A DNA stretch of 64,000 nucleotides from Burkholderiales bacterium Ga0077544 (GCA_001464355.1 LNEU01000033.1:310001-374000), one strand, 5' to 3'. Positions 34,883 through 43,521 are shown, counted from the first letter of the stretch. Translations and numbers: made by a program. Notes: a model not told the origin generated them from the letters alone.

Positions 34883-35113
34883 CTATAGATCTTTCACGCT
34901 GGTGATTGCATATCCCTTGGCCTCGATTTGCGTCAGCGGATTGTCGATGGCGAAATCGGGCAGATGCGTTGCTCCATCTGCCAGATCGACGGCGCGATCT
35001 GTGGGTTCCCAATCCGTGTTGACGACTTCTTCCGGAATCATCTTGCCTTCCGGTACAGCCAGATAAGAAAAATGACCGGCGTGCTCTGCTCTTCTATAAA
35101 TGTCTATGCGCAT
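34883..35113 (-). CDS. Small conserved hypothetical protein
   Basis: A 76-residue soluble acidic protein ('MRIDIYRRAEHAGHFSYLAVPEGKMIPEEVVNTDWEPTDRAVDLADGATHLPDFAIDNPLTQIEAKGYAITSVKDL'-type sequence, shown here in parts: start MRIDIYRRAE, end ITSVKDL). I recall similar small hypotheticals in Burkholderiales. It has its own terminator downstream and a 339-base gap upstream, so it is an independent gene. No motif points to a function. Confidence 0.7.
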   Translation of the reverse strand: MRIDIYRRAEHAGHFSYLAVPEGKMIPEEVVNTDWEPTDRAVDLADGATHLPDFAIDNPLTQIEAKGYAITSVKDL

Positions 35114-35452
35114 GAGAAATCCTTGAAAAAATGGAGGATGACCTTTTGTGACTGTACATCTACTGAATGGTTGCGGGAAGCCCGTATGAAAATTTTGCTT
35201 GAATTACATAATTGGCCTGAATCTTGCCTTAAAGCTATTGTTGTCTTTGATTCTTGTCGTCAATCGGTCTGAATCAGGAATTTGTGACGAATTTCATACA
35301 TTTTGCACGAAGATGGACACTTTCTGTGACAAAAATGGTGTGTTTTTACAAAGAAACATTACATCCAGACAATGAAAGTCTTGCACCATAGTGGTGTTTG
35401 CTGACATTCTAGGAGGGGTAATGCGAATTATTCGATTCTGTGAGGGGTATTC
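35114..35452. other. Intergenic region without a gene
   Basis: AT-rich 339-base gap between two divergent small genes. I see a short hairpin CACCA-TAG-TGGTG near 35385-35400, several TTGTGAC/TTCTGTGAC-like strings (around 35144, 35283 and 35323), and AGGAGGGG (35411-35418) plus GAGGGG ahead of the next gene. It probably holds both promoters. Nothing else is supportable. Confidence 0.5.
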
Positions 35453-35662
35453 ATGTTGAAATTTGATTTTTCAGTGAAGACGCGCGAAGGCCAGAAAATA
35501 GAAAGTATCGTGATCGGTGGGATGGATCGCGCGGATGCCGAACGCAAATTAAAACAAATGTATCGTCATTGCGAAGTATTGCGTTGCGATATCAAGGGAC
35601 AAGTTATGCGTCCGGGAATTGCTCATTCAGTGGACGATATTTTGTCACTCATCTCGCGCTAA
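35453..35662 (+). CDS. Small conserved hypothetical protein
   Basis: A 69-residue soluble basic protein with a beta-alpha-beta look: 'MLKFDFSVKTREGQKIESIVIGGMDRADAERKLKQMYRHCEVLRC' then 'DIKGQVMRPGIAHSVDDILSLISR'. The 'G-x-D-x-x-D-A-E-R-K-L-K-Q-M-Y' helix resembles small hypotheticals of Oxalobacteraceae. GAGGGG ribosome binding site upstream. Its last 18 bases overlap the end of the convergent ParA gene. Confidence 0.68.
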   Translation: MLKFDFSVKTREGQKIESIVIGGMDRADAERKLKQMYRHCEVLRCDIKGQVMRPGIAHSVDDILSLISR

Positions 35663-36454
35663 TCCGGATTCTTCTGTTTCCCTGATTTTAATAAAGCCGT
35701 CGGCCAGTAACTCATCGAGCAGACTGTCATAGTCTTGCGCGCCACGGCTGGTGGGTGCGTGCTCGAAAATGGTTTTGTTATACGCCGGGCTCTCCGCCAG
35801 GCTGACATTTTCAGAGATGTGCGTGCGACAGACGTCAGCGCCAAATTTGTCTTCCAGCATTTTCCGTACTTCCCATGCCATCTTGCGGCGGCCGTCGAAA
35901 CGCGTCAGCAAGTAACGTCTGTCTATGCGACGCTTCAACACCGGCTCCAGTGCTTTCAAGGTTTTGTCGATTTGCATCGCGCCCTTGGCCGATAAGTGAT
36001 CGGCCGATACCGGCACAATCATGCAATCGCAGGCGAAGATTGCATTCAAGGACAGCACGCCGATCAAAGGACAGCAATCGATCATCACCGGCGTCAGTTC
36101 GTCATTCAATTTCTCGCCGCGTAGATGGGCGTTGAGCATATTGACGACGTCATAGCCTTTGCCGAACAAGGTGTCGACTTTTGACAGTTCGAGATGGGCT
36201 GGAATAATGCGAATGTCGTTATTCGGCGAGATGCGCACCAACTCACGTAGCGGTCGGTTGCGTTGAAATAAGCTGAGTATCGTATCGTCGCCAGAACTGG
36301 CAACCACGTTGGCGATGGAACTCAAATGCGCTTGAGGATCCAGATCGATGCCGTACGGTAAACACCCGCGCCGCATCAATGCCGCTGCGAGATTCAGGGC
36401 TGTCGTGGTTTTGCCCACGCCGCCCTTCTGGTTGAATACCGTGACTATCGTCAT
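35645..36454 (-). CDS. ParA/MinD-family ATPase, orphan
   Basis: A 269-residue deviant Walker ATPase. Walker A 'NQKGGVGKTTTALNLAAAL' (8-26) with the signature Lys, 'GIDLDPQAHLSSIA' and 'VMIDCCPLIGVLSLNAIFACDCMIVPVSADHLSAKGAMQI' give the ParA/Soj fold. The C-terminal part has 'RRYLLTRFDGRRKMAWEVRKMLEDKFGADVCRTHISENVSLAESPAYNKTIFEHAP', typical of ParA-like proteins. No ParB or centromere-like repeat is next to it. It may position a protein cargo rather than DNA (inference). It overlaps the neighbouring small gene tail to tail. Confidence 0.9.
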   Translation of the reverse strand: MTIVTVFNQKGGVGKTTTALNLAAALMRRGCLPYGIDLDPQAHLSSIANVVASSGDDTILSLFQRNRPLRELVRISPNNDIRIIPAHLELSKVDTLFGKGYDVVNMLNAHLRGEKLNDELTPVMIDCCPLIGVLSLNAIFACDCMIVPVSADHLSAKGAMQIDKTLKALEPVLKRRIDRRYLLTRFDGRRKMAWEVRKMLEDKFGADVCRTHISENVSLAESPAYNKTIFEHAPTSRGAQDYDSLLDELLADGFIKIRETEESGLARDE

Positions 36455-36568
36455 AAGCTTTCCGCCTCTTTTACTGCGATGCTATTGTCATGCAGTTTCA
36501 GAATAGTAACATTCGCCTATTACTAGTCATTCAGTATCGCTCCGCCCAACGCGCATGCGCATGGCGTA

Positions 36569-38101
36569 TTAAATCGATCGCAGTTTTTTCCCCAGCCTGC
36601 GCCATCCAATAATGACGCCGGTAATGCTGAGTACCGCGCCTCCCATACTCAATATGATCAACACAATGTCCCATAGCGGACGTCGATCCAATAGTGGCAG
36701 CCAATCCCAACTATGCAGCATCGCAAACAGCCAGCGACTGGTACGTCTATGACTATCGATCTTGCCGAGTACTGCGCCTGTATGCAGATCAATGTGTACC
36801 CAGGTAGCGTGCGGATCATCAAAGATCAAGCGTAGGATAGGTAAGGGCTTTTCATTGCCGCCACCCATCGTGTGCGGGTCGCGCGCGTAGTAATAAAGAT
36901 CGTATTGATTGAGCTGCTCGACACTTGCTACTGGTTCCTGCAATAGTTGTCGTGCACTGGCCAGTAGTACATCTGGATCGATAACCCGAGGCTCTGCTGT
37001 ATGACTATTTAGAAGCACAGGTAAACCTCCTGCTCCATATGCCTGAGCTGTGGTTTGTCCAAGCGTATGCGTCCAGCGCAGCTCACTAATCGGACGATCA
37101 ATCGCAGCCAACAAGGTTTTAGGTGATGCATCTTGTGCAGAGATCGTCAGAACGCCTCCCTGCATCAACTCGGTTTGCAATGGCGGTGCGCCGCTGTTAA
37201 AGATGCGCCAAGGATTCATCGACATTAGGCCGCTGAAAATCCACGTGATCGTGATCAATGCAAACAACAAGCCTGCGATGTGGTGCCAGCGCATGATTCC
37301 ACCCTGATAGGGTGAGCGCGAGCCGCTACGATAAGGCTTGGAAAATCGCCAGCGCATAATGCCAACAATTGTCCCAACCACTGCTGCTACCGTACCGAGG
37401 ATAGATAACCAGATGACTATATCTGCTTGGTAGGGATCGAAAAAATTGCCCCGAAACGGATATAGCCAGTGTATCCATGCGCCCGCATAGTTCCATAGAC
37501 GTTCATTGCTAGTTGCATCACGTACTACTTCACCTGTTGTGCCGGAAACATAAATCTGCGTACCGTCATCGTCAGCAAGTTGAAGGCGATGTAAGGGACG
37601 GTGTGCATCCAATCCACGCGAATGGGTAAATGCATCTTCATCTACGCTATCCAGATAAGTGACTGGTATGCCACTACCTGCATAGGCCGCAGCACTGGCA
37701 AGTAAATGTTGAAGATCCACACTGCGCAAGCGTTCGCCGCTTTGCGCATCGATGACCACCGTGCCTTTACCGGGAGGGGGGCGTTTATGCCCGGACGCAT
37801 CGTGATGCCTACTCTTCGGTATCACCAGATAAACCGGCTTGCCGCCACTCGCATTCGCCAGTCGCAGTTCAGTCAATGGACCCGTGATGCCGACAGCATC
37901 AAGTGCCTGCTTGGGTGAAAGCAGATTGAGCTGTGCATCAAGTGGTGGCAAGTGCTGCAGGCGGTCCCGTTCCGTGAGTTTGGGATAGCCGATATACATC
38001 ATGACGACACCCGAGATAAACCACATCGCAAAGAAGACGCAAGCAACAATGCCCAGCCACCTATGTATTAAAAACAAATAACGCTTTAACCGGATCCGCA
38101 T
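36569..38101 (-). CDS. PepSY-associated transmembrane protein (PiuB/iron-regulated reductase type)
   Basis: A 510-residue inner membrane protein with an N-terminal helix ('LFLIHRWLGIVACVFFAMWFISGVVMMYIGYP', 7-38), periplasmic PepSY-like domains, a central pair of helices ('VIWLSILGTVAAVVGTIVGIMRWRF', 'WHHIAGLLFALITITWIFSGLMSMNPW') and a final helix with 'HSWDWLPLLDRRPLWDIVLIILSMGGAVLSITGVIIGWRRL'. Conserved His residues in the helices could bind heme, as in related periplasmic metal reductases. It starts 13 bases after the TonB receptor gene, so it likely reduces or releases the metal brought in by that receptor. Confidence 0.85.
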   Translation of the reverse strand: MRIRLKRYLFLIHRWLGIVACVFFAMWFISGVVMMYIGYPKLTERDRLQHLPPLDAQLNLLSPKQALDAVGITGPLTELRLANASGGKPVYLVIPKSRHHDASGHKRPPPGKGTVVIDAQSGERLRSVDLQHLLASAAAYAGSGIPVTYLDSVDEDAFTHSRGLDAHRPLHRLQLADDDGTQIYVSGTTGEVVRDATSNERLWNYAGAWIHWLYPFRGNFFDPYQADIVIWLSILGTVAAVVGTIVGIMRWRFSKPYRSGSRSPYQGGIMRWHHIAGLLFALITITWIFSGLMSMNPWRIFNSGAPPLQTELMQGGVLTISAQDASPKTLLAAIDRPISELRWTHTLGQTTAQAYGAGGLPVLLNSHTAEPRVIDPDVLLASARQLLQEPVASVEQLNQYDLYYYARDPHTMGGGNEKPLPILRLIFDDPHATWVHIDLHTGAVLGKIDSHRRTSRWLFAMLHSWDWLPLLDRRPLWDIVLIILSMGGAVLSITGVIIGWRRLGKKLRSI

Positions 38102-38114
38102 CGTTAAGTCCCGA

Positions 38115-40301
38115 TTAGAAAGTAATACGCATCGTCACATCGGCTGTGCGTGGTGCACCGAGGTATGCAGAGTTGGCGCTAACGTTGGCGGTATAGATTT
38201 TGTCGGTGACATTGCGGATGCGGCCTATCAGCGAAACATTGCGGCTGATCTGATAACCCAAGCCGAGATCAAGCAGCGTGTAGCTTGGCCAAGTGTTTGT
38301 ATTGATGCTGTTGGCATAGATCTTGGCGACATATCGAATGCCCATGCTGGCTTGCAAAGCCGGGGTAATCGCATATGAAGTCCAGAGATTGGCTACTGCT
38401 GCAGGAATGTTGGTTGGTGTTTTACCCGCCAGCGAGATACCACCTTGTGTAAAGTCCTCGTACTGTGCATCGACGTAAGCGACGTCCCCCCGAATAGACC
38501 ACTGACGCGTAGCTTGTAAGCCGACTGCCAGATCAATACCTTTGGCGCTTTGTTCGCCGACCAGTATCGTCAACGCAGTGTTGTTGGGATCTTGACTCGC
38601 GATGTTCTTGCGGCTGATGCTGTAAATAGCTGCGGTAGCGTTCCCTTTTCCGCCCCAGAAATCCACTTTGGTACCGATCTCCAGCTGACGTCCGGTTGTC
38701 AGTTCAGTATTGGCGATGGCGTTCGCAAATGTTGCTGAAGTTAAGGTGCCGCCTGGTGGATCCGCTGCAGTTGCGTACTGTACATATGCCATCGCACTTG
38801 GCGTGATATCCCACGCCAAACCTATGCGGCCAGTAGTCGGTTTATAGCCACGTTGATAACTTGCTGGTGCAGTTGGAGTTACTGCGAGCCGATTGATCAG
38901 GTCCAGGTCAATGCGCTCATGACGCAACGCTGTGATCAGATTCAAGGCAGGTAGAATCGCGGTACGATTTTCTGCATACACTGCAGTTGTGGTGACCTTG
39001 TTTGTAATAGTCGCAACCCGATTTGTTGGCATACCGGGAACGTCAAAGAAATTTTCGGTCACAAAGTTATACGGATCTACCGAGCTGTAGGTTCCTACTG
39101 CCGATATGCTTTTCGGATGAATCGTTTGTTTGTTCAAACTCATATCAAGACCGAACGACCAGTCACTGCGAAGGCCGGCGATCTCACTTTTGTATGTGCC
39201 ATCAATCCGATTGCCGAATAACCTTGCATCATGCCGCTGATAATATGCATTCGAACGATCGACGCGCGTGTTCGTCGCATTGAAAGCGTAACTCTCTACA
39301 TTTTGATAGTCGCGCTGCGCGTCGTAGACATAAAAGGTATTTTTGAACTGAAGAGCATCGTTGACCTTCAGCTCGGTCAGCGAGCGCAGCCATTGCACCG
39401 TATGTTCATATTTGCCATCAGCACTGTTGTAGTTCTTGAAGCGTGTGCCTTCATCTATCCGCAACGATCCCGTAATCGGTTTAAGCAAAGGCGTTCCCCA
39501 ATAAGGACGATCGACTTTGTCGCGCTGATATTCATAGGCTAGCGTATGCGTCAAGCCACGTCCGAAATCCGACAAGAGTGAAGTTGCCAGTTGGGTCGAA
39601 TGTGTTTTAGTACCTTCGGTCCAGCTATCTGAGTGGCGATCATTCAGATCGATGCGTGCGTAATGCGCGACTTCTCCTGCCTCAGTTCCGGCAATGCGGC
39701 GATTCAAGCCTATCGATGCCTCTTTCAGGTTTTCCGTTCCCAACCGCAGTCGTGCCTCTGATATGTCGTAAGGCTGCGCTACTTTTGAGATGTAATTGAT
39801 GGATCCGCCTACTGCGCCAGCACCATATAAAAAACTGGATGGACCGCCGATGGCCTCAACCCGGTCATATATCCAGCTATCGACCGCACGATTGGCACTG
39901 CTGTATTTAAGATCAATGCCGTTGAATAGTTGACTAATGGAAGCGCCGGTGAAACCGCGATAACGAACACTCATGCTACCTGGCGCATTGTGTGCCGTGA
40001 CGCCGGGGATCGACTTCAGAATTTCCTGCGTATCCTCTGCGCCTCGTGCATCTATGGTGGCGCGGTCTATCACGGTGACTGTGGCCGGTGTTTCGCGTGG
40101 GGTCAGTCCAAGGCGACTCATCGTTGTGGCGGGCGCATCAAGATTGATGGTGCCGTTCGCTGAAGGAGCAATGACTTCGACAGCCGGAAGTGTCGTCTCG
40201 CTTTTTGATTGGGCGTGAACCGAACGCATAGGTATGGCTGTCGCAGAAAACAGCAAGGCTAGTAAAAACGCCGTTCGTGCAGGTTGAAAAGAATATGCCA
40301 T
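38115..40301 (-). CDS. TonB-dependent outer membrane receptor, metal-linked
   Basis: A 728-residue receptor: signal peptide ('ARTAFLLALLFSATAIPMRSVHAQ'), TonB box region ('TTLPAVEVIAPS'), plug ('RETPATVTVIDRATIDARGAEDTQEILKSIPGVTAHNAPGSMSVRYRGF', 'ERVEAIGGPSSFLYGAGAVGGSINYISK'-like) and barrel ending 'RTADVTMRITF'. By sequence it is a siderophore-type receptor. Its neighbours (PCuAC, two DUF2946 proteins, PepSY protein) point to copper instead. Start at 40301 chosen because it gives a proper signal peptide; in-frame ATGs further upstream do not. It is followed 13 bases later by the PepSY gene. Confidence 0.88.
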   Translation of the reverse strand: MAYSFQPARTAFLLALLFSATAIPMRSVHAQSKSETTLPAVEVIAPSANGTINLDAPATTMSRLGLTPRETPATVTVIDRATIDARGAEDTQEILKSIPGVTAHNAPGSMSVRYRGFTGASISQLFNGIDLKYSSANRAVDSWIYDRVEAIGGPSSFLYGAGAVGGSINYISKVAQPYDISEARLRLGTENLKEASIGLNRRIAGTEAGEVAHYARIDLNDRHSDSWTEGTKTHSTQLATSLLSDFGRGLTHTLAYEYQRDKVDRPYWGTPLLKPITGSLRIDEGTRFKNYNSADGKYEHTVQWLRSLTELKVNDALQFKNTFYVYDAQRDYQNVESYAFNATNTRVDRSNAYYQRHDARLFGNRIDGTYKSEIAGLRSDWSFGLDMSLNKQTIHPKSISAVGTYSSVDPYNFVTENFFDVPGMPTNRVATITNKVTTTAVYAENRTAILPALNLITALRHERIDLDLINRLAVTPTAPASYQRGYKPTTGRIGLAWDITPSAMAYVQYATAADPPGGTLTSATFANAIANTELTTGRQLEIGTKVDFWGGKGNATAAIYSISRKNIASQDPNNTALTILVGEQSAKGIDLAVGLQATRQWSIRGDVAYVDAQYEDFTQGGISLAGKTPTNIPAAVANLWTSYAITPALQASMGIRYVAKIYANSINTNTWPSYTLLDLGLGYQISRNVSLIGRIRNVTDKIYTANVSANSAYLGAPRTADVTMRITF

Positions 40302-40364
40302 ACGCGTGAAGTCGTGATGACTAATGCTGATAACGCGAGAAGACGCGTAACGATCAGCTATGGA

Positions 40365-40378
40365 AAGTAATGTTACTT
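40365..40378. promoter_or_regulatory. Inverted repeat before TonB receptor gene
   Basis: AAGTAA (40365-40370) and TTACTT (40373-40378) are perfectly inverted around TG, 64 bases upstream of the receptor ATG on the minus strand. Size and place suit a metal-responsive repressor such as Zur or Fur, but the match to either consensus is poor. Confidence 0.35.
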
Positions 40379-40507
40379 GTTGTGAAAATCTGGGTGAGGA
40401 CATGTCTACTTTCTTTCCTGAATAAATATAGGTAACGCCATGCGTCATTGGGTGCCTCACTCATCATCGAAACATTGCGTTTTTGTTCGATGGGCGTAAA
40501 GCGATCA

Positions 40508-40903
40508 TCAGGAAAGAAAGGGCGGAGCGCGCGACTGCGCCGCGGCCCATATGAAGAGAGGATGAGGAGATTGATAAAACAGTGATGGCTGCATGGAGCT
40601 ACGGTCTGCTGTCGGCATCGCATACTTGCTGGATGGTGGCAAACCAAGCGTACCAGCATGATTCAAACAGAATGGACAATCTTCCATGTGCAAGCCGTGC
40701 TCGGACGGCGCAGAAGAATCCGGAAGCTGACCGTCCAAGTGAATAAAGCGCATGCCGTCGGCAGAGCAGATTTCAGCCCATGACGCAGCCTGCGTACTCT
40801 TCACTTTCAGAGCATGCGAAATCGAAGGCGCAAGCGATCCGAACAGGATCACGAAAAATGCGATCCAGCTCACAAGCGCGCGGCGATAACAGTGCAATGT
40901 CAT
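40508..40903 (-). CDS. DUF2946 protein, metal-locus copy 1
   Basis: A 131-residue protein with an N-terminal hydrophobic segment ('LVSWIAFFVILFGSLAPSISHAL', 10-32) that is a signal peptide or anchor, and a conserved Cys/His block 'HMEDCPFCLNHAG' (His72, Cys76, Cys79, His82) suited to bind a metal in the periplasm. DUF2946 genes commonly stand beside TonB-dependent copper receptors and PCuAC chaperones. It lies between the PCuAC gene and the receptor on the same strand. A paralogue is at 41780-42178. Function not experimentally known to me. Confidence 0.85.
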   Translation of the reverse strand: MTLHCYRRALVSWIAFFVILFGSLAPSISHALKVKSTQAASWAEICSADGMRFIHLDGQLPDSSAPSEHGLHMEDCPFCLNHAGTLGLPPSSKYAMPTADRSSMQPSLFYQSPHPLFIWAAAQSRAPPFLS

Positions 40904-40941
40904 TCAGGCTGGCAAGCTTTGCAAAAGGAGATCATGGACTC

Positions 40942-41409
40942 TTAGTGTCCAGAATGACGTTTTGCCGCGGGAGTGGCTGGCATTGCGTTGTTCAAGGAGC
41001 GGGCAGGCACTTTCAATTCCACTGTTTCACGCTTCTTATCCTTGTTTTCAAACACCAGCGTCAGCGGAATAACATCGCCTTCCTTGATTTGATTTTTGAC
41101 ATCAAAAAACATGATGTGATAACCGCCGGGTTTCAGTTCTACCGTTTTGCCGGCGGGCAGCGCGAGGCTGTCAAGCTGGCGCATGCGCATGACGTTATCT
41201 TGCACGGCCATTTCGTGAATTTCAGTGCGCAAACCAGGCGAGCTTGCGTCAATCAGGCGCGCATCCGTCTTGCTCGTCAGTTGCATGAAAGCGCCGGTGG
41301 CTTTTTGCGCTGGAACGGTAGCGCGTACCCACGGATCGGCGACCGTAACCTGTGCCAGCAATATGGCGGGAACTATCGAAAGCACGGAGGCAAGCAACAA
41401 TTTCTTCAT
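40942..41409 (-). CDS. PCuAC-type periplasmic copper chaperone
   Basis: A 155-residue secreted protein (signal peptide 1-24, 'KKLLLASVLSIVPAILLA'). The copper(I) motif H-x10-M-x21-H-x-M is exact: His65, Met76, His98 and Met100 in 'EIHEMAVQDNVMRM' and 'PGGYHIMFF'. PCuAC proteins carry copper to cytochrome oxidase CuA sites or hold periplasmic copper. AGGAG precedes the ATG at 41409. It is flanked by a small Cys-pair membrane protein and DUF2946 genes on the same strand, forming the core evidence for a copper locus. Confidence 0.92.
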   Translation of the reverse strand: MKKLLLASVLSIVPAILLAQVTVADPWVRATVPAQKATGAFMQLTSKTDARLIDASSPGLRTEIHEMAVQDNVMRMRQLDSLALPAGKTVELKPGGYHIMFFDVKNQIKEGDVIPLTLVFENKDKKRETVELKVPARSLNNAMPATPAAKRHSGH

Positions 41410-41471
41410 GATATTTACTCCTGATGAGTTAAACGAATGGATATCCCGGAAACGCAAGCAAGCGCAGTCAG

Positions 41472-41696
41472 TTACTTGTTCAGACCTAGCTCGGTGCGAC
41501 TGGCAATGACGCAGGACGGCGCACAGTCGGCAGACTTTGCGGTCGGCACGGTATGGATAGGTACAAGTTGCATTTCTACAGATGGGCTATAAGCCTTGTA
41601 TTCGGACGACGTAGTACGGTATGCGGCGTATGAAAGCATCGCGATGCAGACGGTGAGAATATTCAGCGCGATGAAAAACTTGCGTCGTGTAGACAT
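41472..41696 (-). CDS. Small membrane-anchored protein with Cys pair, copper locus
   Basis: A 74-residue protein with a single N-terminal hydrophobic helix ('FFIALNILTVCIAMLSYAAY', 7-26) and a periplasmic tail containing 'SADCAPSCVIASR' (Cys58, Cys62). AGGAG lies eight bases before the ATG. I know no family for it. The position between DUF2946 and PCuAC genes, 62 bases from the latter, and the Cys-x3-Cys pair suggest metal binding or a redox role in the same process (inference). Confidence 0.72.
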   Translation of the reverse strand: MSTRRKFFIALNILTVCIAMLSYAAYRTTSSEYKAYSPSVEMQLVPIHTVPTAKSADCAPSCVIASRTELGLNK

Positions 41697-41779
41697 GACA
41701 AACTCCTGTTTCGATAGAGAACAACGCCGATAGACGGCCGCTTGCCATCAGCAAACGCGACTATCGGGCCTTGGCGAAA

Positions 41780-42178
41780 TCAGGAAAAAGCGGGAGGAGC
41801 GCGTGGTTGCGCAACGGCCCACGCAAACAGCGGGCGCGATGACTGGTAAAACAGGGAAGGTAAAACGTGGTCGCCGCTGATAACCGGCATGACAAAGTCA
41901 GCGGCTGGCGGCATACCCGCTTGCACAGCGTGGTTAAGGCAAAATGGACAATGTTCGAAGTGCATGGTCTTTTCGACCGGTGCGGGCGTTTGCGAATTTT
42001 GATCTGCATCGACCATCACCATCTTGCTGCCGGTGACAGTGCAAATTTCCATCCACGCATTGGGTACGCTTTTCGCGGCAGCTACCGCGTGAGAAATCGA
42101 AGGCGCAAGCGATGCCATCAGGATCGCGAAACAGGCGATCCAGCTGGCAAATCTATGCGTGGCTTTCGTCATTCTCAT
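41780..42178 (-). CDS. DUF2946 protein, metal-locus copy 2
   Basis: A 132-residue paralogue of the protein at 40508-40903, sharing the hydrophobic N-terminus ('WIACFAILMASLAPSISHA'), the mid region ('AWMEICTVTGSKMVMVDADQ') and the metal block 'HFEHCPFCLNHAV' (His73, His76, Cys77, Cys80, His83). Both end in a similar 'LFYQS..PLFxWAxAQxRAPP' tail. It is the first gene of the minus-strand cluster and so probably marks the promoter side. The extra His76 distinguishes it from copy 1. Confidence 0.86.
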   Translation of the reverse strand: MRMTKATHRFASWIACFAILMASLAPSISHAVAAAKSVPNAWMEICTVTGSKMVMVDADQNSQTPAPVEKTMHFEHCPFCLNHAVQAGMPPAADFVMPVISGDHVLPSLFYQSSRPLFAWAVAQPRAPPAFS

Positions 42179-42371
42179 TGCAAAACGTTACCGTAGAATG
42201 GGGGGGAATAATCAGGCAAACCTAGTTGACGCTAGAGGTCGGCCTATTTGTCCGGCCGCTTATTATAGTCGCGCCGGATTCAAATGGGAATTTCCAACGG
42301 CAGTGTTGTTGTATGGTGTCGTCATGCATGCATCAACCCTGATATCGCTGTCATCACAAAAATCGCTGACC

Positions 42372-43025
42372 ATGAAAACCAGACAATCCGATACGCAGCA
42401 ACAAACCGCCTTGCTGATCGCTGCTGCGATATTGATCGCCGCGCTGTGCGTTTCTGCCATCCGTCCCTACGATAGATTGACCTGGTTGATGGAGGTCATG
42501 CCGGTATTGATTGCATTGCCGGTGCTGGCATTTACCTACAAGCGTTTTCCGCTGACGACGCTGTTATATGTTTTGATTTTTCTGCACGCACTGATTTTGA
42601 TAGTCGGCGGCACGTATACCTATGCACGTGTGCCTGTCGGTAACTGGGTGCAAGACTGGTTATCGCTGGCGCGTAATCCTTACGACAAGCTCGGACATTT
42701 TTGGCAAGGCCTGGTGCCGGCTTTGGTGGCGACGGAAATTTTTGTACGTGGCAACTATGTGAATGGAAAAAAAATGGTCGCCTTCCTTTCCATCTGCGTC
42801 GCGATGGCAATCAGTGCCTGGTATGAATTGATCGAATGGTGGGCAGCGCTGATCATGGGACAGGGCGCGGATGAGTTCCTCGGCACGCAAGGCGATCAAT
42901 GGGATACCCAATCCGATATGTGGCTGGCATTTCTTGGCGCAACGGTGGCGGTGGTCGCGCTCGCGCGTCTGCATCATCGCCAACTAAGGCGCTATGTCAC
43001 TGCCGAAGGAACTGTAGAAAATTGA
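42372..43025 (+). CDS. DUF2238/YjdF family membrane protein
   Basis: A ~217-residue inner membrane protein with about six hydrophobic segments. Family marks are 'FHALILIVGGTYTYARVPVGNW'-like sequence ('LHALILIVGGTYTYARVP'), 'NPYDKLGHFWQGLVPALVATE', 'SAWYELIEWWAALIMGQGADEFLGTQGDQWDTQSDMWLAFLG'. The start is uncertain: 42372 (MKTRQ) fits the family, but an in-frame ATG at 42324 is possible. Function unknown. Transcribed divergently from the copper locus and sharing its upstream region. Confidence 0.82.
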   Translation: MKTRQSDTQQQTALLIAAAILIAALCVSAIRPYDRLTWLMEVMPVLIALPVLAFTYKRFPLTTLLYVLIFLHALILIVGGTYTYARVPVGNWVQDWLSLARNPYDKLGHFWQGLVPALVATEIFVRGNYVNGKKMVAFLSICVAMAISAWYELIEWWAALIMGQGADEFLGTQGDQWDTQSDMWLAFLGATVAVVALARLHHRQLRRYVTAEGTVEN

Positions 43026-43073
43026 CGATGTCGCATTGCGTGTAGCCGCATTTAATGCAAAAAGGAGATTGCC

Positions 43074-43493
43074 ATGTCAGCAAATGAAACCGCATCGACC
43101 ATCATTCCCTGCCTGCTTTACCGTGATGCATCCGCCGCCATTGACTGGTTATGCAGCAACTTCGGTTTCGAGAAGCATGCGATTTATCCCAATCCGGATG
43201 GCAGCATCGCGCATGCGCAACTCACCTTGAACAAGGGCATGCTCATGATAGCCTCGGTCGGCGCCGAAAGTGAATGGGGTAAATTGATCAAGCAGCCGGA
43301 TCAGCTCGGTGGTGCGGAAACCCAGGCCGCCTATCTGGTCGTAAAAGATGCCGACGTCATTTATGCGCGCGTCAAAGCGGCCGGTGCAAAGATAGTCATA
43401 GACATCAAATTCGAGGATTACGGCGGGCGCGGTTTCAGTTGCCTGGATCTGGAAGGTCGTTTGTGGAGTATCGGCACCTACGATCCGTGGTGA
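43074..43493 (+). CDS. VOC superfamily (glyoxalase/bleomycin-resistance type) protein
   Basis: A 139-residue protein with the PhnB-like VOC pattern: 'TIIPCLLYRDASAAIDWLCSNFGFEKHAIYPNPDGSIAHAQLTLNKGMLMI' and 'AAYLVVKDADVIYARVKAAGAKIVIDIKFEDYGGRGFSCLDLEGRLWSIGTYDPW'. The final 'D-P-E/G-G-x-x-W' block holds the usual last metal ligand position. Substrate unknown. AAAAGGAG ribosome binding site, 48 bases after the DUF2238 gene. Confidence 0.87.
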   Translation: MSANETASTIIPCLLYRDASAAIDWLCSNFGFEKHAIYPNPDGSIAHAQLTLNKGMLMIASVGAESEWGKLIKQPDQLGGAETQAAYLVVKDADVIYARVKAAGAKIVIDIKFEDYGGRGFSCLDLEGRLWSIGTYDPW

Positions 43494-43521
43494 TTGCGTA
43501 AAAAGGAATCGGGAAAAAACC

